64,000 bases of DNA from Protonemura montana (Eukaryota > Arthropoda > Insecta > Plecoptera > Nemouridae), in assembly GCA_947568835.1 (NCBI GenBank), contig OX387602.1:23735021-23799020 (forward strand). Direction: 5' to 3'. Both the position numbers and the translations under genes were made by a program. A model generated the notes under the pieces. It ran no database searches and was not told the origin of the DNA. It saw only the letters and a list, made by a program, of their open reading frames with translations. Within the stretch, counting starts at the first letter, position 1. Each line of letters starts with the position of its first letter. Shown piece after piece: positions 1 through 13,300 of the stretch.

Positions 1-573
1 GATTGCAGGCTTTTAGGGTTTCTTAAAAAAAAAAAAAAAAAAACAGTCTTTGGCAGGAAGTGTCGAACGGCTAAAATATGGCAGATGAAACTTGGGACGT
101 GTGGGATTGCTGGAATGCCGGGTTTCTTGAAAACACTGCTCACGCGGTCTGTGTCGGCTTGTGGGTCGTTCGTCAATTTACCCCAATCAAGAGTACACTC
201 CTGATAGGAAGTGCGTACACTCGTAAGCCGTACCACAGGTATACCGGTCGAATGCCAGAATCACGCTCCCTCAGAAAGACTTTGTCTTTTTCCAATTTTG
301 TGACGCACGAGCTGCGAGAAAAACCGATCAATAAATAACATTTTATATGACATCACGGCCTTAAAACAGTTGAAATAGTTTTAACATTGAAAGACATTTT
401 ATTTGTTAGTTTAGTATTAGAGTAACACAATTCAACAATTCAAATATTATAAGGTATCTGCTTTGCTTCGGATAACACCTATGCGTTGACGTCAATGCCT
501 GTAGTCGTAGAGTACAAGTAAATCGCCTCCCCCTCCCAGCACTCAATGAGTACGGCGTCGTCTCACGTTGCAG
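1..573 (+). other. upstream intronic sequence of gbb, no gene seen
   Basis: This stretch precedes the first recognisable gbb exon and ends in a clear 3' splice acceptor (CAG at 571-573). I see no exon of known type in it on either strand. A short poly(A) run lies near position 26. The earlier gbb exons (signal peptide and start of the propeptide) must lie to the left of the window. Confidence 0.5.
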
Positions 574-3500
574 GGAGAAAGAGCTGGAGGTGGTGGACAC
601 TGTGACGACGCCGTCGAGTAACGAGGGCTGGCTCCTGTTGAACGTGTCGCTGCCGCTGAGTGCGTGGTTGGCTGAGCCGGCCTCGAACCTGGGACTCTAC
701 CTTTCGGTTCACGAATCCGACCACCCCGGTGAGCAATACTTTGTTGCCTGCCCAATCTGTGTAGAAAAGTTTGGCTCGATTTCTAAAAAATCGAGGGGCA
801 CTCGGTTCGAGAATCGCACCCGATAGTAAACCTATTTTCGAGTGAAACTGGTTTTGCCAACATCCCTGAAGTTAAGGAAAAATGTAATTATATAATCTAT
901 GTCAACCTGATTATTGACGCGGCGGTCTCAATTCCGCTGGACGCTTTGGAAGCGTAGAAGTCAGGGGTGAAATCTATACTCGAGAGAGTGCACCAGCACC
1001 TGGGAGCCCACCTGTGAGTGCACGAGACGAAAGTCCGCCCACTTGAGCCTGGTCGCTATGGTCGCTCACTCGGCTGAAGGGCATCTGCCGCCCGCGGCGC
1101 TGCTCTCGCATTCCGCGATCGTTAGGGTCTGGTTGCTAAAGTTACAGGCTTCACCAGACGGACAGTCTGCTTTGATCAGCTGTGTGCCAAGATGGTCAAA
1201 AGAGTTCTTCGTCTGTTCGGACATCCTCGCCAAACTAGTTCGCAATGGACTTAGCCACTTGTCTTTAATTGCCTGCATGGCATTTAGCATGATGAGACTC
1301 GTGGATGAGCTTGACCAGCTAAACAACAACGAGCACCAATTACACTGTCGGCTTTCCCCAAAAATACATGTTCATTTTTTTTTTACCTACGCTGAGACCA
1401 AATTGCTCTATGTTAAATTTCTTCACCTAACTCCAAAATCATGTTCTTCCCACCAAACTTTAATAATTTTCAAATAAATTGAATTATTGGAACAGAATTG
1501 GTTTCTAAACTTTCTAAAAATTTGAAATATTAATTAAAATGTACTAAATTTTCATCAAATAGTCCTAAAAAACATTGACAGTAAAGATGCGCAATCAGGG
1601 ACATATTGCACTTTGATAAGAACCTCTTAAGAAACCTTAACTCCTTTAAAATTAAGTCCATTTTAGCAAGGCTCTTTTAAAAAATGTTCACCGCATCACT
1701 TTTCCCCATAAGTTTTTGTGACCAACAACTGATGCCGTCTTGTGTCTGCAGCTCGAGAACTTCACTCAGAAGCGGCGGGCCTGGTGGGGTCTCGCGGGGA
1801 CGCTGAGCGCCGGCCGTTCATGGTGGGATTCTTTAAGGCGGGAGCAGGGGGTCGAACACAGACGCCCCCACCCAGCCGTGTGGCACGCGAAGCCAAACCC
1901 GAGCGCAGGCGGAAGGCAGTCACCAGCTATGCACGCAACCCTTTCACTGGTCAGTCCGCCTGGAATAGAATCGCTAGATCTTACAATGTATTGGGAACAT
2001 TGCCCATCTTGATAAAGACTACTGTGACCATAAAAACCATAAAATATTGCAATGCGACAGATGCAACCCATCGTCAAATCGGTTTCTCTGTATTCCCACG
2101 TCACTTTGACTACTTCACCGTAGGTGGATATTATAACTCAGTTATAAGTGGGTGGTTTACCCTTTCGTAGCTAGTGAGATACTGTTCCCCACTTTTAAAA
2201 TTGCTTTGCAACGTTATTAAGATACATACTTCCAACTATTGAGAAGTATGATCCTATAGCTGTGTTTTTGGGGATGACATTGAAACAGGGAAGTGATTTT
2301 TCCACTGACCCATGTGTTGAAAGTTTAGGTTTGTTTGAGAGCTGGCGCTTGTCACAAAAATTTCCCGTAATAAGTGCGTGATTTTGTTTGAAATTCTTCC
2401 ATTTCTGATCAGATAAGGATTTTTACTGTTGATTTGAGTCCCATATTCTTCATTTACTACTGCTCAATTGGTCACAGTCATTGATTTGTCATCACATTTA
2501 ATGTTTAGTGGTGTATGACTTTTTTGACCCCATCCCCAAGCCATCGCTCTTGTTATCTCATTTTCCATTATTAATGTCCGTGACTGCAATGCTTGTTAGA
2601 GGCTTCAATCATTGTTCTGTGCTGGCGCTGTTGGAACCTCCCAGCCATCATAACACTATTGGCCAAGTGCACTTTGCTGATTGTCACACCACCTTGTACT
2701 TGACACTGAATTAACCACTCGTTACTTCTCCGCAGACCCGGGGACCCTTTGGTCTTCACGCAGCTGTCAGATCCAGACGCTTTATGTCAGCTTCAAAGAC
2801 CTCGACTGGCACGTGAGTGTTCCTTAAGCATTTAGAAGGAAATTAAAAAAGCTAGAAAGGCAGGAAAGAGGCTAGCTAAGACAGGCACCTGGTTTCTCTT
2901 GGGAATATATTTCCCCAAATTTACCTTTAGACAGTCAGTTAGCTTTGCAGAGTATTTACTCATGGCATGTGGGTTCAGGATCTCGATCATGTAACTGTTT
3001 TGTTAGAGATTACGAAGGTTATCTTGTTAAATAACATGTATTAACCATGAAATTCACCGAGATAACATTGTGATCTACAGTGAAAAAGTTACTCGATCCC
3101 TACTCAGACCAGGATGTTGAATTTTACAAGTGAACCAGAATTAAACTTGTTTGTAAGTAAAGTAGATTTTTTTTTATCTTGACGGCTTTGTGTGCATGTA
3201 ATAAGAATAATAAAAATAACGAAAAATAAATTATGTAATAAAAATAAGTTCTAGAATTGCTATATCTAAAGGGTACCCCATGATAAGGACTCATTCTTAT
3301 TTATATAACAATATAATTTACTGTGTTCTTAGAAGCAGTGATCATTGAACATGATTTTACTTCATTTATAATCATTAATCAGATATTGTGAAATGCGCAC
3401 CTAGACGTAAACATTTATTTGGCTGACGTAATGGATCTACATCAACAAAAAACTTCCAAATTGAGTGAGATGTAGCACATTTAAGTCTAATAACTATAGG

Positions 3501-3886
3501 TTCATACACCAAACAATACATGTTGATATATATATATATATATATATATATTTCTTATACTTTTAAAGCTACTTTTTCTTGGTATTTAAAGAGTAAAAGA
3601 AATTGCTTAATCTTTTTTATTTCAGGATTGGATCATAGCGCCAGATGGCTACGGAGCGTTCTACTGCAGTGGCGAGTGCAACTTTCCTCTGAACGCTCAC
3701 ATGAATGCCACCAACCACGCGATCGTGCAGACTTTGGTTCATCTCATGAATCCTAAGGATGTACCGAAGCCTTGCTGTGCGCCCACCAAACTGACACCAA
3801 TCTCTGTGCTATATTTCCTTGATGACACAAATGTCATTCTTAAGAAATACAAAAACATGGTGGTCAAAAGTTGTGGCTGCCATTGA
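574..3886 (+). CDS. gbb: BMP5-8 type TGF-beta ligand (glass bottom boat / 60A), 3' four exons, 5' partial
   Basis: Secreted BMP ligand signalling through type I/II receptor kinases and Smads. Exons by splice signals: 574-728 (phase 1 end), 1752-1949, 2736-2812, 3626-3886, all GT-AG and in frame. The first two encode the end of the TGF-beta propeptide: a [15 protein letters not shown] block, [10 protein letters not shown], then AGLVG and [11 protein letters not shown], which match the BMP5-8 prodomain. A minimal furin-like R-x-x-R (RVAR) and a basic RRRK stretch follow. The last two exons carry the mature knot domain with all seven cysteines ([32 protein letters not shown]) and the BMP5-8 signature [13 protein letters not shown]. 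The stop TGA is at 3884-3886. Signal peptide and early propeptide are outside the window. Family assignment is firm; gbb rather than another 60A-clade paralogue is inferred from the arthropod context. Confidence 0.93.
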
Positions 3887-3963
3887 AGCTTCTGACAAAT
3901 TTGAAACTTTCTGTGTTATATGTACAAACTTTAGTCCTGTATTTTTATTGATAGACTGAATAA

Positions 3964-3969
3964 TAAATT
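3964..3969 (+). terminator. gbb polyadenylation signal AATAAA
   Basis: A canonical AATAAA lies 78 bases after the gbb stop codon, in AT-rich sequence. The Patronin promoter elements begin about 65 bases later, so the two genes are packed tightly in tandem. Confidence 0.65.
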
Positions 3970-4033
3970 GGCATACAATTTTAAAATTGCTTTATAAACT
4001 TGAAGGTCAATCTATCGACTCAGGTTTTTTCAC

Positions 4034-4117
4034 TGACGTCACGATTGTCCGAATCCCTGTGCGTTTCGATCCTGTCTGACGCATGCGCATTTCGGTTCAT
4101 TCCGGGTTTCAAGATGG
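4034..4117 (+). promoter_or_regulatory. probable Patronin promoter region
   Basis: About 250-335 bases upstream of the Patronin ATG lie a palindromic CRE-like TGACGTCA (4034-4041), an NRF-1-like GCATGCGCA (4081-4089) and a YY1-like AAGATGG (4111-4117). This is the usual makeup of a TATA-less broadly expressed promoter, and the surrounding DNA becomes CpG-rich here. No TATA box was seen. The transcription start is not determined. Confidence 0.5.
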
Positions 4118-4368
4118 AGGTTGTGCATGAGAAGGACGATCTCCAAAATTTTCTTTTACTTCTATTAATTACGTAGGGTCATATCGAGTTTTTAGCGTTT
4201 ATTTTAATATAAAAAATACATATGGTTGGTGTTGCGCTTCAGCCAGCCGCTGTGAAGTGGTTATAGCCGCGGCGGGCCGTTTCTTGCTCGGAGCTGTCAG
4301 TGTCGTGGGCAGGCAGGTAGGCTCGCTACATGACAGAACGCGAATGCGAATAGTGTGCAGCCCGTTGA

Positions 4369-7300
4369 ATGTGGAATAAGATTTCTCGTCTCTTTGCGAA
4401 GACGAGTACAAGTCCTGACGAGCCCGAAACATTCCCCGAGAATAGCGTGATGGACCGCGACGCAGAGCGCAGGAGGATCGCCTCTCAAGACCTTGACTCA
4501 TCTCAGGATACTTATGACACACGACAGGTAGGTGTTCCCGTCGGTCTTTTCGTTCCCGAACCTACCAAGTTCGGGAACAAAAAGTTACTTCATTCATTAT
4601 ACCTGGTATCTATGGGGAAGTGCCTCGAGTGAGGTCTGAAGGTTATGCCTAGTAGATTGGACCATTTGGCGAACGCCTGCTGATGCCCACTCTGACCTCA
4701 TTCCCCTCTCCTCCGGCTGACGGCCCAGCCTGTCTTCCTTCGCGAGCGAGTCTTCATTTCATAGTTCATTTCACCGCGCTCGTGAGTGGTTGTGTGCCTC
4801 ATAATTATGTGCTTTCTTAGCTGCCGGCTACGAGCGACAGCTTAACTCTGCAATCAGCCAGTTTTTTTTTATGTCCGCAACGTCTGCTCATGTTGGCTTG
4901 TCAGTTAACCAAGGGTGACCGTTTTTTGAGTGCACCCAACTACACCCCCATCGCACTACCGATTTTGTTAATAACTGGCCCGCACAGTTTTACACGTTTT
5001 GTTTCGCGGAGAAATCCCATATGTTTATTTCCGCTGTCGTACGTGTGCCAGTGATTTCTACTAGTTTTTACTAAACGACACGCAAGGTGCAATGCCGATT
5101 GTTTCTGCAACTGTGCTAAATTCCAACGTGATCTTGCCTTTGGAATTGCCAATGTTTCGAATAGGTCGTTAACATCCGCCGAGTTGTTTTGACCCTTGTA
5201 CGACGATAACATCCCCGTGCAGTGAATGCAGAAAAGTCAAGTGTAGATATGGTCGTGACGCTCTCCTCACTCGCCTCGCTGCAGACGCCTCGGTACAGGA
5301 AGTCCTCGGCGTCGTTGACGACGCCGGATGAACTCGCCAGCGTCGACACCGTCATGAGCACAGGCGTGTCATTGGATCTCGCGGTCGTAAGTGCAATAAC
5401 ACATCCAATCAGCCAGCAATTGCTCACAATCTGCGTCGTTAAACTAGACGCGAATTCCATGACAAGCCATGTTGAACGGGTAAAAAACAATGTTGTATAC
5501 TAATCATAAACCATGTCGATCATTCGGGATCTAGATGATAAGATGTCAACTATAAATCGCCCGCAAGGCCGTGGGCCGACCCCGGCAAGCGTCACGTTTG
5601 GAAATAAAGCAATGAGCGAAGTCTCTGGGAATGCAAGGTACCGACCGACCGATTTATCCATGCTGCACGGCATCTAGGAAAGCACATCTAGGATTCTAGG
5701 CTGAGCCACCGATTGTCGTTATGGATATTGTTATGCACGGTGCATTGGACCGTCAGCCACTGACAGTTACATTGATCGACATTCCTGCCTCCGCTCGATT
5801 TACTTCCAAGTTCCACCTCTGATTTATTCACCAATCACATTTCAATCTGACCAAACATGGGCAAGCGATGATTAACCACCGAGCAGCGATTTTACCTGAA
5901 ATAGAATTCACCTTGACAGCGTCGATAGTCGGCAAATCACCGTGGGAAATGCTCGAGTTTCCGCCTGATAATGACAACCAGTAGTGTGTACAAGTTTGTA
6001 GCAATTGTGTCATGTTGTGTTGATGTGATCGTCTTGCTCGATGCATGCTGTCATCGCGGCGACTGCGCGCACGTGGGTCGCGATACAAGGTTACCCTTTA
6101 CGGGCGCGGGCGGTGTGACACCAATAATCCAGTTAGTTGCGACGGAATATCATAGGCCGGACCAAAGTGCGTCTGTCGTTGCCACTTCTTTACTTCTTTA
6201 TTTATTTCAATAAATAAATCTACCCTTGCCCATGCCATCGCCCCGGCTAGCTCGCTCTTTTCGGCAAACCACTGCGAGGGAAAGGCACCTGTGCATGTGA
6301 GTGTGCCACATATCATTTGGTGCACGCTTAGCCACGAATCATCACACGACCGGCTAACCGATTACAGCTATCTAAGTAGTAACTACACTGGATTAATACC
6401 GTCGCTCTTTACCGTGGCATGCACTAATTACCACCCGGTAATGAGTGTACATGCTCGGCATTCCATCGCACCTCACTACCGCGTTGCATCACAGCGTGGC
6501 TTGGACCTCCTTATCGCAAGGAAATCACTGAAATCGCAAGCCTTAACATTGAGTTTCATCAAAGATGTTCGCGAAATGCTTTCGGTCGGCTCGCTATCGG
6601 TGGATTTACCTCTATAATTGTCAAAGAAAAGTTCCGATTGAGAGCAAGTGGGGGCTTCTCGTGATTGTTCTTATAGTTAGCTTGACATCGCCATATAGGG
6701 GACATTTATATGGCTGTCCTTTTCTCGACTGTTGTTTTGCTGGTAAACATTCTTATCATCTTTGTCACTTCCTCCAATGGGCATCTTCAAGCTTACGATT
6801 GTTGTGTTTACATTCGTTATGTTTCACATCCACGTCGGTGTCGCGCCGAGAGTGCGTCTCCCCGAGCCCAGGTCATACCTCGACGCCACTGTTCGCCGGG
6901 AATGCACTAGGTAGGCGTTGTTGATGTAGGCGTTTGCCTTCGACGCCGCCGTGTGGTGGCTGTTACAGGTACGGCGTGCGCCGTGGCGTGATGCCCACGT
7001 AGCAGAGGCCCCGACCAGAGAAACTTTCCATTGGGCTGGGCAGACGTATAAGGGAACTTGTCCCTCTGCACCCATCCAGTGTTGACCAACGTGTATCACA
7101 CTCCGAGGTGTTGTCAGAAGGGCCGTGTTGCATGTGTTTACCTTTACCTTGGATGCAGAGTTGAATCGCTGGTCAGGCTGACCCGTGGGTCTGTGTCAAC
7201 AGATCTCGGTTGAGGGGCTAGGCCTCGGCGTTTATGATTACGAGTAGATAGCCGATTTAAAAATGAGTTACGCGTCTCAATCTCTCGAGAGTTTAACCTC

Positions 7301-10300
7301 TAAATATACCGCCATATCTGTATTCTGCCGTGAGTGGACGAACCTTGAATTTGCAATGTTATTTCGCGATTTGTGTGCTGGGAAACTGACAAATCATTCT
7401 GAAAGACGAACGTCTGATGGCAGCGACATGCAACCGAAGGATATTTAACCAGAATAGCTAACCCCATGCTGCTTAAGTTGTGCCAGTGTCTCTTACTTCG
7501 ATGCGGTTGATGCACCCGGAGGCACTGCGCACAGATGTGCACCCCCACGCCGCACCGTCGTTGGGGGTTGCTGACAATGTGGATCCCAGTTCTCACCACC
7601 GGGACGTCGCACAGACCTTGCCCGTGTTGTATTGCCCTATTTTGTGTGACACTGTCTCGCGGGAACTGAGCATGCAGCTTCCAGTAGTCCAGAAATTTGG
7701 AACAAGACCATTTGTTTCCTTCTTGCACAGGCACGAAAGTGGATTTAACGCGGATTTAAGTGGATTCCTCTGAACCTGCGACTTCTTTTCAGCCTGGCCC
7801 CAGGGCAATTGCCAGGGCTACCACGTGACCAAGCCGCATGGCTGGGATCGAACCTGTGTCCTGGCAAAAGTTAGAGCACGCCACGTGTCGGATCAATTTT
7901 CTACTGCCGCCTTCCTTGTAGCAATTTCGCTCCCTCGGTTCTTCGTGTCTTTGTCGGCTTTTAGCAGATTGCTTGCTTTGGATCGATGCTCTCGTCCCAT
8001 CTGTGGTATTCGTCAATCCATCCTCGTTATGCTCCCTTGCCGACTAGCGTGAAGTCCGATCTCCTTAAGCACTGTCCGATGTAACCTGCATTAACCTATC
8101 ATGCGCATGGCGAGAAAGCAGCGATGGGCGGCAGGTGAAAGGGTCATCCATCAAGCCACGGTCATGGTGACACCCTGAATGCCACCAATTGACATGTAAA
8201 TTGCCACGAAGAACTGACCATCTACTCGTATGCAAGCATTACTGCTCCTAATTCTGGACCCCAACAGCGAATTTCAAACTATGGTAATTTCTTAGCCTTT
8301 CTTTGTTTCCACTTTCCTTGATTTTCGGTGTACTTTTTGAGAAATTGCTAGCAGAATTTGCCACTGTCGCTGCCCAGCGAGCTAACCCAGCCGTTCATTC
8401 GATTAAGCTCCTCGACCCCACTGCCACTGGAGGTGTTTCGACTCGTCCTGGTCTGGAACTAGCCGCGTGACAGGTGTGTCACGACTCCCGCGCGGTCGAC
8501 AGGTGCCAAGGTACTCGACCAGTGTAGACCGCACCGCGACCTGCCACTCCCCTGCCAATCTCGGTCGTGTCAGCCGTAAACTGGCGGTATAACCTCCTCA
8601 AATCAATGCAAAAACTGCAGATTTTTACGGACTTCGAAGACTTACGAACTGGACCGCATGGACACCTGCGCTGCGCCTCTGGAATGAAATTGCAGGCATT
8701 GTGTGGCGTCTCGCATGCTCGGGTCTCGAAATCGCTTCCAAACCTGTGATATGCCAGTACCCAAGCGGCGTGGCGACCTGTTAATGGTATGCATCTACTC
8801 AGACTGGAGCCCACTAGGAGGCCGCGCGTCCAAGTTGAAGTAAGTGCGTTTCACAATCCCAGCCTGCGCTGTCGGCGATGAAATTAGGAGCGTTGCGTTG
8901 CGTAGCGACACCCGATTATCTCGCCGGATCGCGTAACCACCGCGTCGATCTGTCTTGCGACCACCGACGAGTGTCCCAACTCCTGATCTCTCGATTCACC
9001 GCGCGAAAACAGCTGTCTGTGCCTACTTGTCGGGCATATAATGAGAGGGTAAGCAGGAGTTCAAACATTTCATCACTCTGTTCTTTTCTGAACATGACTA
9101 TTTCCCTGGCGTTGTATGTCTGTCAGTTTGTGGCAATCTCAGTGCGATTGGCGATGGCTATACGCAACAATGTGATGGCTGAATGTCGTCTACTCGTCCG
9201 GAACGATGCAGTGTGCAGCGATGCAGGTATGCAGATGTCCTCCGCGAATCTGGGTCAGGTTCGCCTCTGGTTGGCCCGCCTGGAGACCTTGACGCAGGGA
9301 GGCGAGACAGAACCCCATGGCATCCTCCAGGTGTAGGCGTCGCAGGCATCGACGCCGAACGCAGTTTACGTGCCTATGGGAACACTGATTTTCATGACCT
9401 TCAGAAGTTAAACAACACTTCGCTAGGTTGAATATTGGATGGGTGGCCAGACTTTCTTTCGGGTACTGCAACAGCGTAGCCCATTTTGCTTTTTAACCTC
9501 TTTTCGATGATCCTGCCGTTTTTGGAATCATTATCCTACATAGGGACGTGGAAGAAACTTTTCGATACTGCATTTCCCGATTACCCTTTGAGCCTCCGAG
9601 GCTTGTTATTTGATCACTGCCACATTTCCCGCTGCACCCTCGTTGAACATCGCTGAACGACCGAATCACGCGCGACGATTGAATGCGACGCCGGCGTCGG
9701 CAGGATACGCTGGAAATAGTCGGCGCCGGAATTGGACGCCGAACCCGCTTCCGGCGCCGTCATGGTGACAGACATGCATCCGCGTCGACGTTGTCACCGT
9801 TCTGGAAATCGAAACGTACCGAGTCTGCCAGCCATCCTCTGCATGCAAAACTCTAACGAGGTCCGTTCGCTTCCCGGGTGTGGCGACGGCAGCTACCTTA
9901 CATGCCTGTCTTACCTACGCATTCGGAGAATCGCTTGAGATTGCTGACTTGGGTTCCCGGGAGAAAGCTGACTATACTATCTCGCGACGTCTCGGGGAAA
10001 CAGTGATGGCGAGACATCTGACAAGCTGCCGCTTTATTGAATGTTGGTGTCGTATATGCCTTTACGCAGCACTGATATAACATGGCCTGCTCCGAGAAAC
10101 GAGGCTGATAACAGCCATCGCCAGTTGTGTGAGGTAGCTTCGGCGATGTGCGGCGGAACCTTTGGCATGAATTGTCTACGTTTAGAGGTACCGGAGGTTC
10201 CTGCTGTTTTTATCGGAAACAGCAAAATGGTCTCCCTCCAAATTGATGAGATAATTCCGAAGTGAGTCCTCCCTTGCGCGGATCCCGCTTGGCGCCTACC

Positions 10301-13300
10301 TCGCGGCCTCCCGATGGCTAGGCCACCGCTTGCTGGACAGGCCATTCATCCACCTATCTATCCACCAGTCACCTATCCATCCAGTAATCCAGTCATCCAG
10401 CCTCTCACCCGGCCATGTAAGGCCGACATGAGCTGAAGCGGCCGCGCGTCGTGGGCGTCCTGTCCACCGCCCACTGCCCCCCTGCGTCCTCGGGGCATCA
10501 GCTGGACCGTGACGGGCCCCTGGTTTCGGGTCCCGGCACCACACCATCACCAGAACGCTCGCGATTACCAGAACGCACACCTGAGGACTAGCGCGGATAA
10601 TGTCGATTTGGCGCGCGTGAAACTGGCTCACTGGTCTCGCGACAGCAACGACGTGGCGAGGCAGGCGACGGTCCACGCATACCAATCTCACGGACGAGCG
10701 CGAATTAGGGACGTTGACGGGGACATAGTTGTCGGACGGCTTCTGCTGGCATGGCGAGGTCCCCCGTTCTAAAGGATTTATTGATTTGTGATTCACTGCC
10801 AAAATGGCTAAAAGATAACATGCGTGGATGCTTGGGATTCTGAGAGTTATGCCGCACAGGCTCTGTAATACGCCTTCAGTCTTTCTCATCTAATTAGTTT
10901 GATGAGCACCCATCCAATTTCTGATCCAGAGCAGTGTTGCTTAACGTCTCATCTCACGATAACCGTTGTTTCCAACACGTTAAACCGTTCGGTGAACTAC
11001 GAGAACTCTGTGAGTCTTCCTACTTTTACAAATCCCTTGTGTGGTTTTACCGTAAAACGTATAAAGTGTGGGCTCAAACAGCGTCGAATATGGTGCTATA
11101 GACGATAGATACGCGTCGTTCCCAGGAGCATTCGGGCAGAGGTCCTGATTTATTTGGGAACTAAACGACGTGAAATAAATACTCGGTCCGTGCCCAGCCC
11201 AATGCTGGTTTTAATTCGTTCTTTATTTTCAATCCATAAACCTCGGTTTCCAAGCAGCCCGCCTTCTCGTTCTTATTCTCGTGTCAGTATTTGGGAGGCT
11301 TTTATTGTCTGGCGAGTAGTGTTTTGATACAAGGCGCGGTGAGCCCGCACACAAATCCGACGGCTACGAGTTGATCTTGCCCACCTCGTGTAGTGGGCAC
11401 TGAGCCGCAAGAAGAACCGTGTAGGACGCTGCCTCCTTTGGCCACCTGACCCGCCGTGACCTCGCACGCCGCCAAGGTCGCTGCCCTTTATGCACCCCTG
11501 GCTGTCTGTCCCCCTCCCCCCAGACACTTTCCCTGAAGCACATGGCGTCCCAGGGTCGCATCCCGGTCAGGGTGCAGGGGCAGAGACATTGAACGCGAGA
11601 CCAAGGGTTCGATACCAACTGGCTTCCCAGTTTCCAGATTTTGTGGCTTAGCACATCGTGACCGGCATACTTGCCGAGAGCTAGAGGCACCAGCTGTGAA
11701 ATATTTTTCTTATGGCCGCCGACCAATTGATTCCCACGTCCTCTCGATAATTCGACAGATGCAATGGGAAAATTTCCCTGCGATCCCATCTTGGAGCTGT
11801 CAGTGAAAGGAGTTGTCAGTCAAAAGCGTACGTTTCTACTCCATAGGTGTGTCAACGCTATCTCCTGTCCCGAATGCCCGTGCCCGCTATCGCACTCTCG
11901 CTTTCGACACCGGTAATGTCGGTTGACACCGTTAGCAAATTCCGGCAATTATCGGGGCTCTGCGCGGCCGGTGTTTTTTCGACGCCTCCGCTCGGCCAGA
12001 CTCGTATGTCGCTAATAAATAGCCGCCAATGTCTTCTACTCAGCCAGCCTTGAAACACATTCGCCCATTGTTTGCACCATTGTCTTGTCTTTGCTCTGAA
12101 TTGTCATATCTCCCAAGCAAAGCACATTATGTTGTGGCTACGGTTGTTTGCGTCGGGTGATCAGCTCCGCGCGACGCATTGTCCGCCGATTGGGAAGCAA
12201 TTAGTAACCTGCCGCGATGACCCATGCGAAAGTGTTAGTCAGTTCCGGTCCGTGAGTGGGCGCCCGATACAAGTCCAATGGGGCGATATCGTCGCATTGT
12301 TTGCCGGATTAAACGGCCGAGCCACGATTTGTAGCGCCGCGACGGAATGATCCAATCAGCCAAAGTGCCGCCCTCGTGACTTCAGGCCAGGTAAACGCTC
12401 GTCCCCTGCTCTCCGCCGCCTCCACCACCTCGTTCACCGAAATCTTGGGAGAAGCGAACGCGAAATGAATCGCGCTCGTTTAGGAGTCACGACCCCATAG
12501 CCGATACCATCGACGCCTCGATCCCGATTCCTGATTGTCGAGACCTGTATACGTGTGGTGCCATGAGAATGTTTCCAACACCATATACGCGCGACTTGCT
12601 GCGCACACTTTCCCATTGTTGGGCGATCGTGGTGGACAACAATAACACGGCCAGCTGTCACGCCGTCGCTCGGCTGTTGGGAGAAACGTGTGAGTGCGTG
12701 TGCGGCTCGTCGCCCGAATTCTACACGTGAATAATACACGGTGGTGCCGGCCGCCTAGTCGGCTGCACTTTGACGCAGTGGCGACGATCGTTTGCCCATG
12801 GGAGGCAATCAAACGGTGCCAGACGTCGCTCCCGTGGGGATCAATCAGGCGTGACGACGGTAAAGCGGCGTCGGGGGTGCATAGATCGTCTCGTGTCGAG
12901 GTCAGCATTTGGGCCCATGGCCGATGGTGGGTGATGGGGCAATGCGATGCAGTGGTGCGGATATGGGTCAAGACGCCACTTGCCGCTCCACCCCGAGGTA
13001 TACGAGTGAGCGATTGCTAGAGACTGACGCAGAGGTCACGGGTTCGTGACCGGGGCGACTCCACCCTGGTCGACACACGGCAATTGGTCGCCTAATTAAC
13101 CGCCGCCTGATTAGTTTTGCAAGAGATTTGTTAAAGGGGAGCGGCCATGTTGGACAGGTCTAAAATGGAGACATGTGTTTTGCGAGATGTGCGTAAGCAC
13201 AAACAGTACGAGTACTTCGAAAGAAAGCCGGGCGAGTGCCAAGACCGTGACATGGATCACTCTGTGTCTGTTCCACTCCAGCCGAACTCTTCAGCATGTG

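Noticed and set aside
1043-1477. 144-residue ORF in the gbb intron
   Set aside because: Non-ATG start, no homology to the BMP propeptide, and it lies between two exons that join in frame without it.
10296-10889. 197-residue minus-strand ORF in the Patronin first intron
   Set aside because: No recognisable domain, overlaps a simple CATCCA repeat and a 5S-derived fragment end, and sits in CpG-rich DNA where long chance ORFs are expected.
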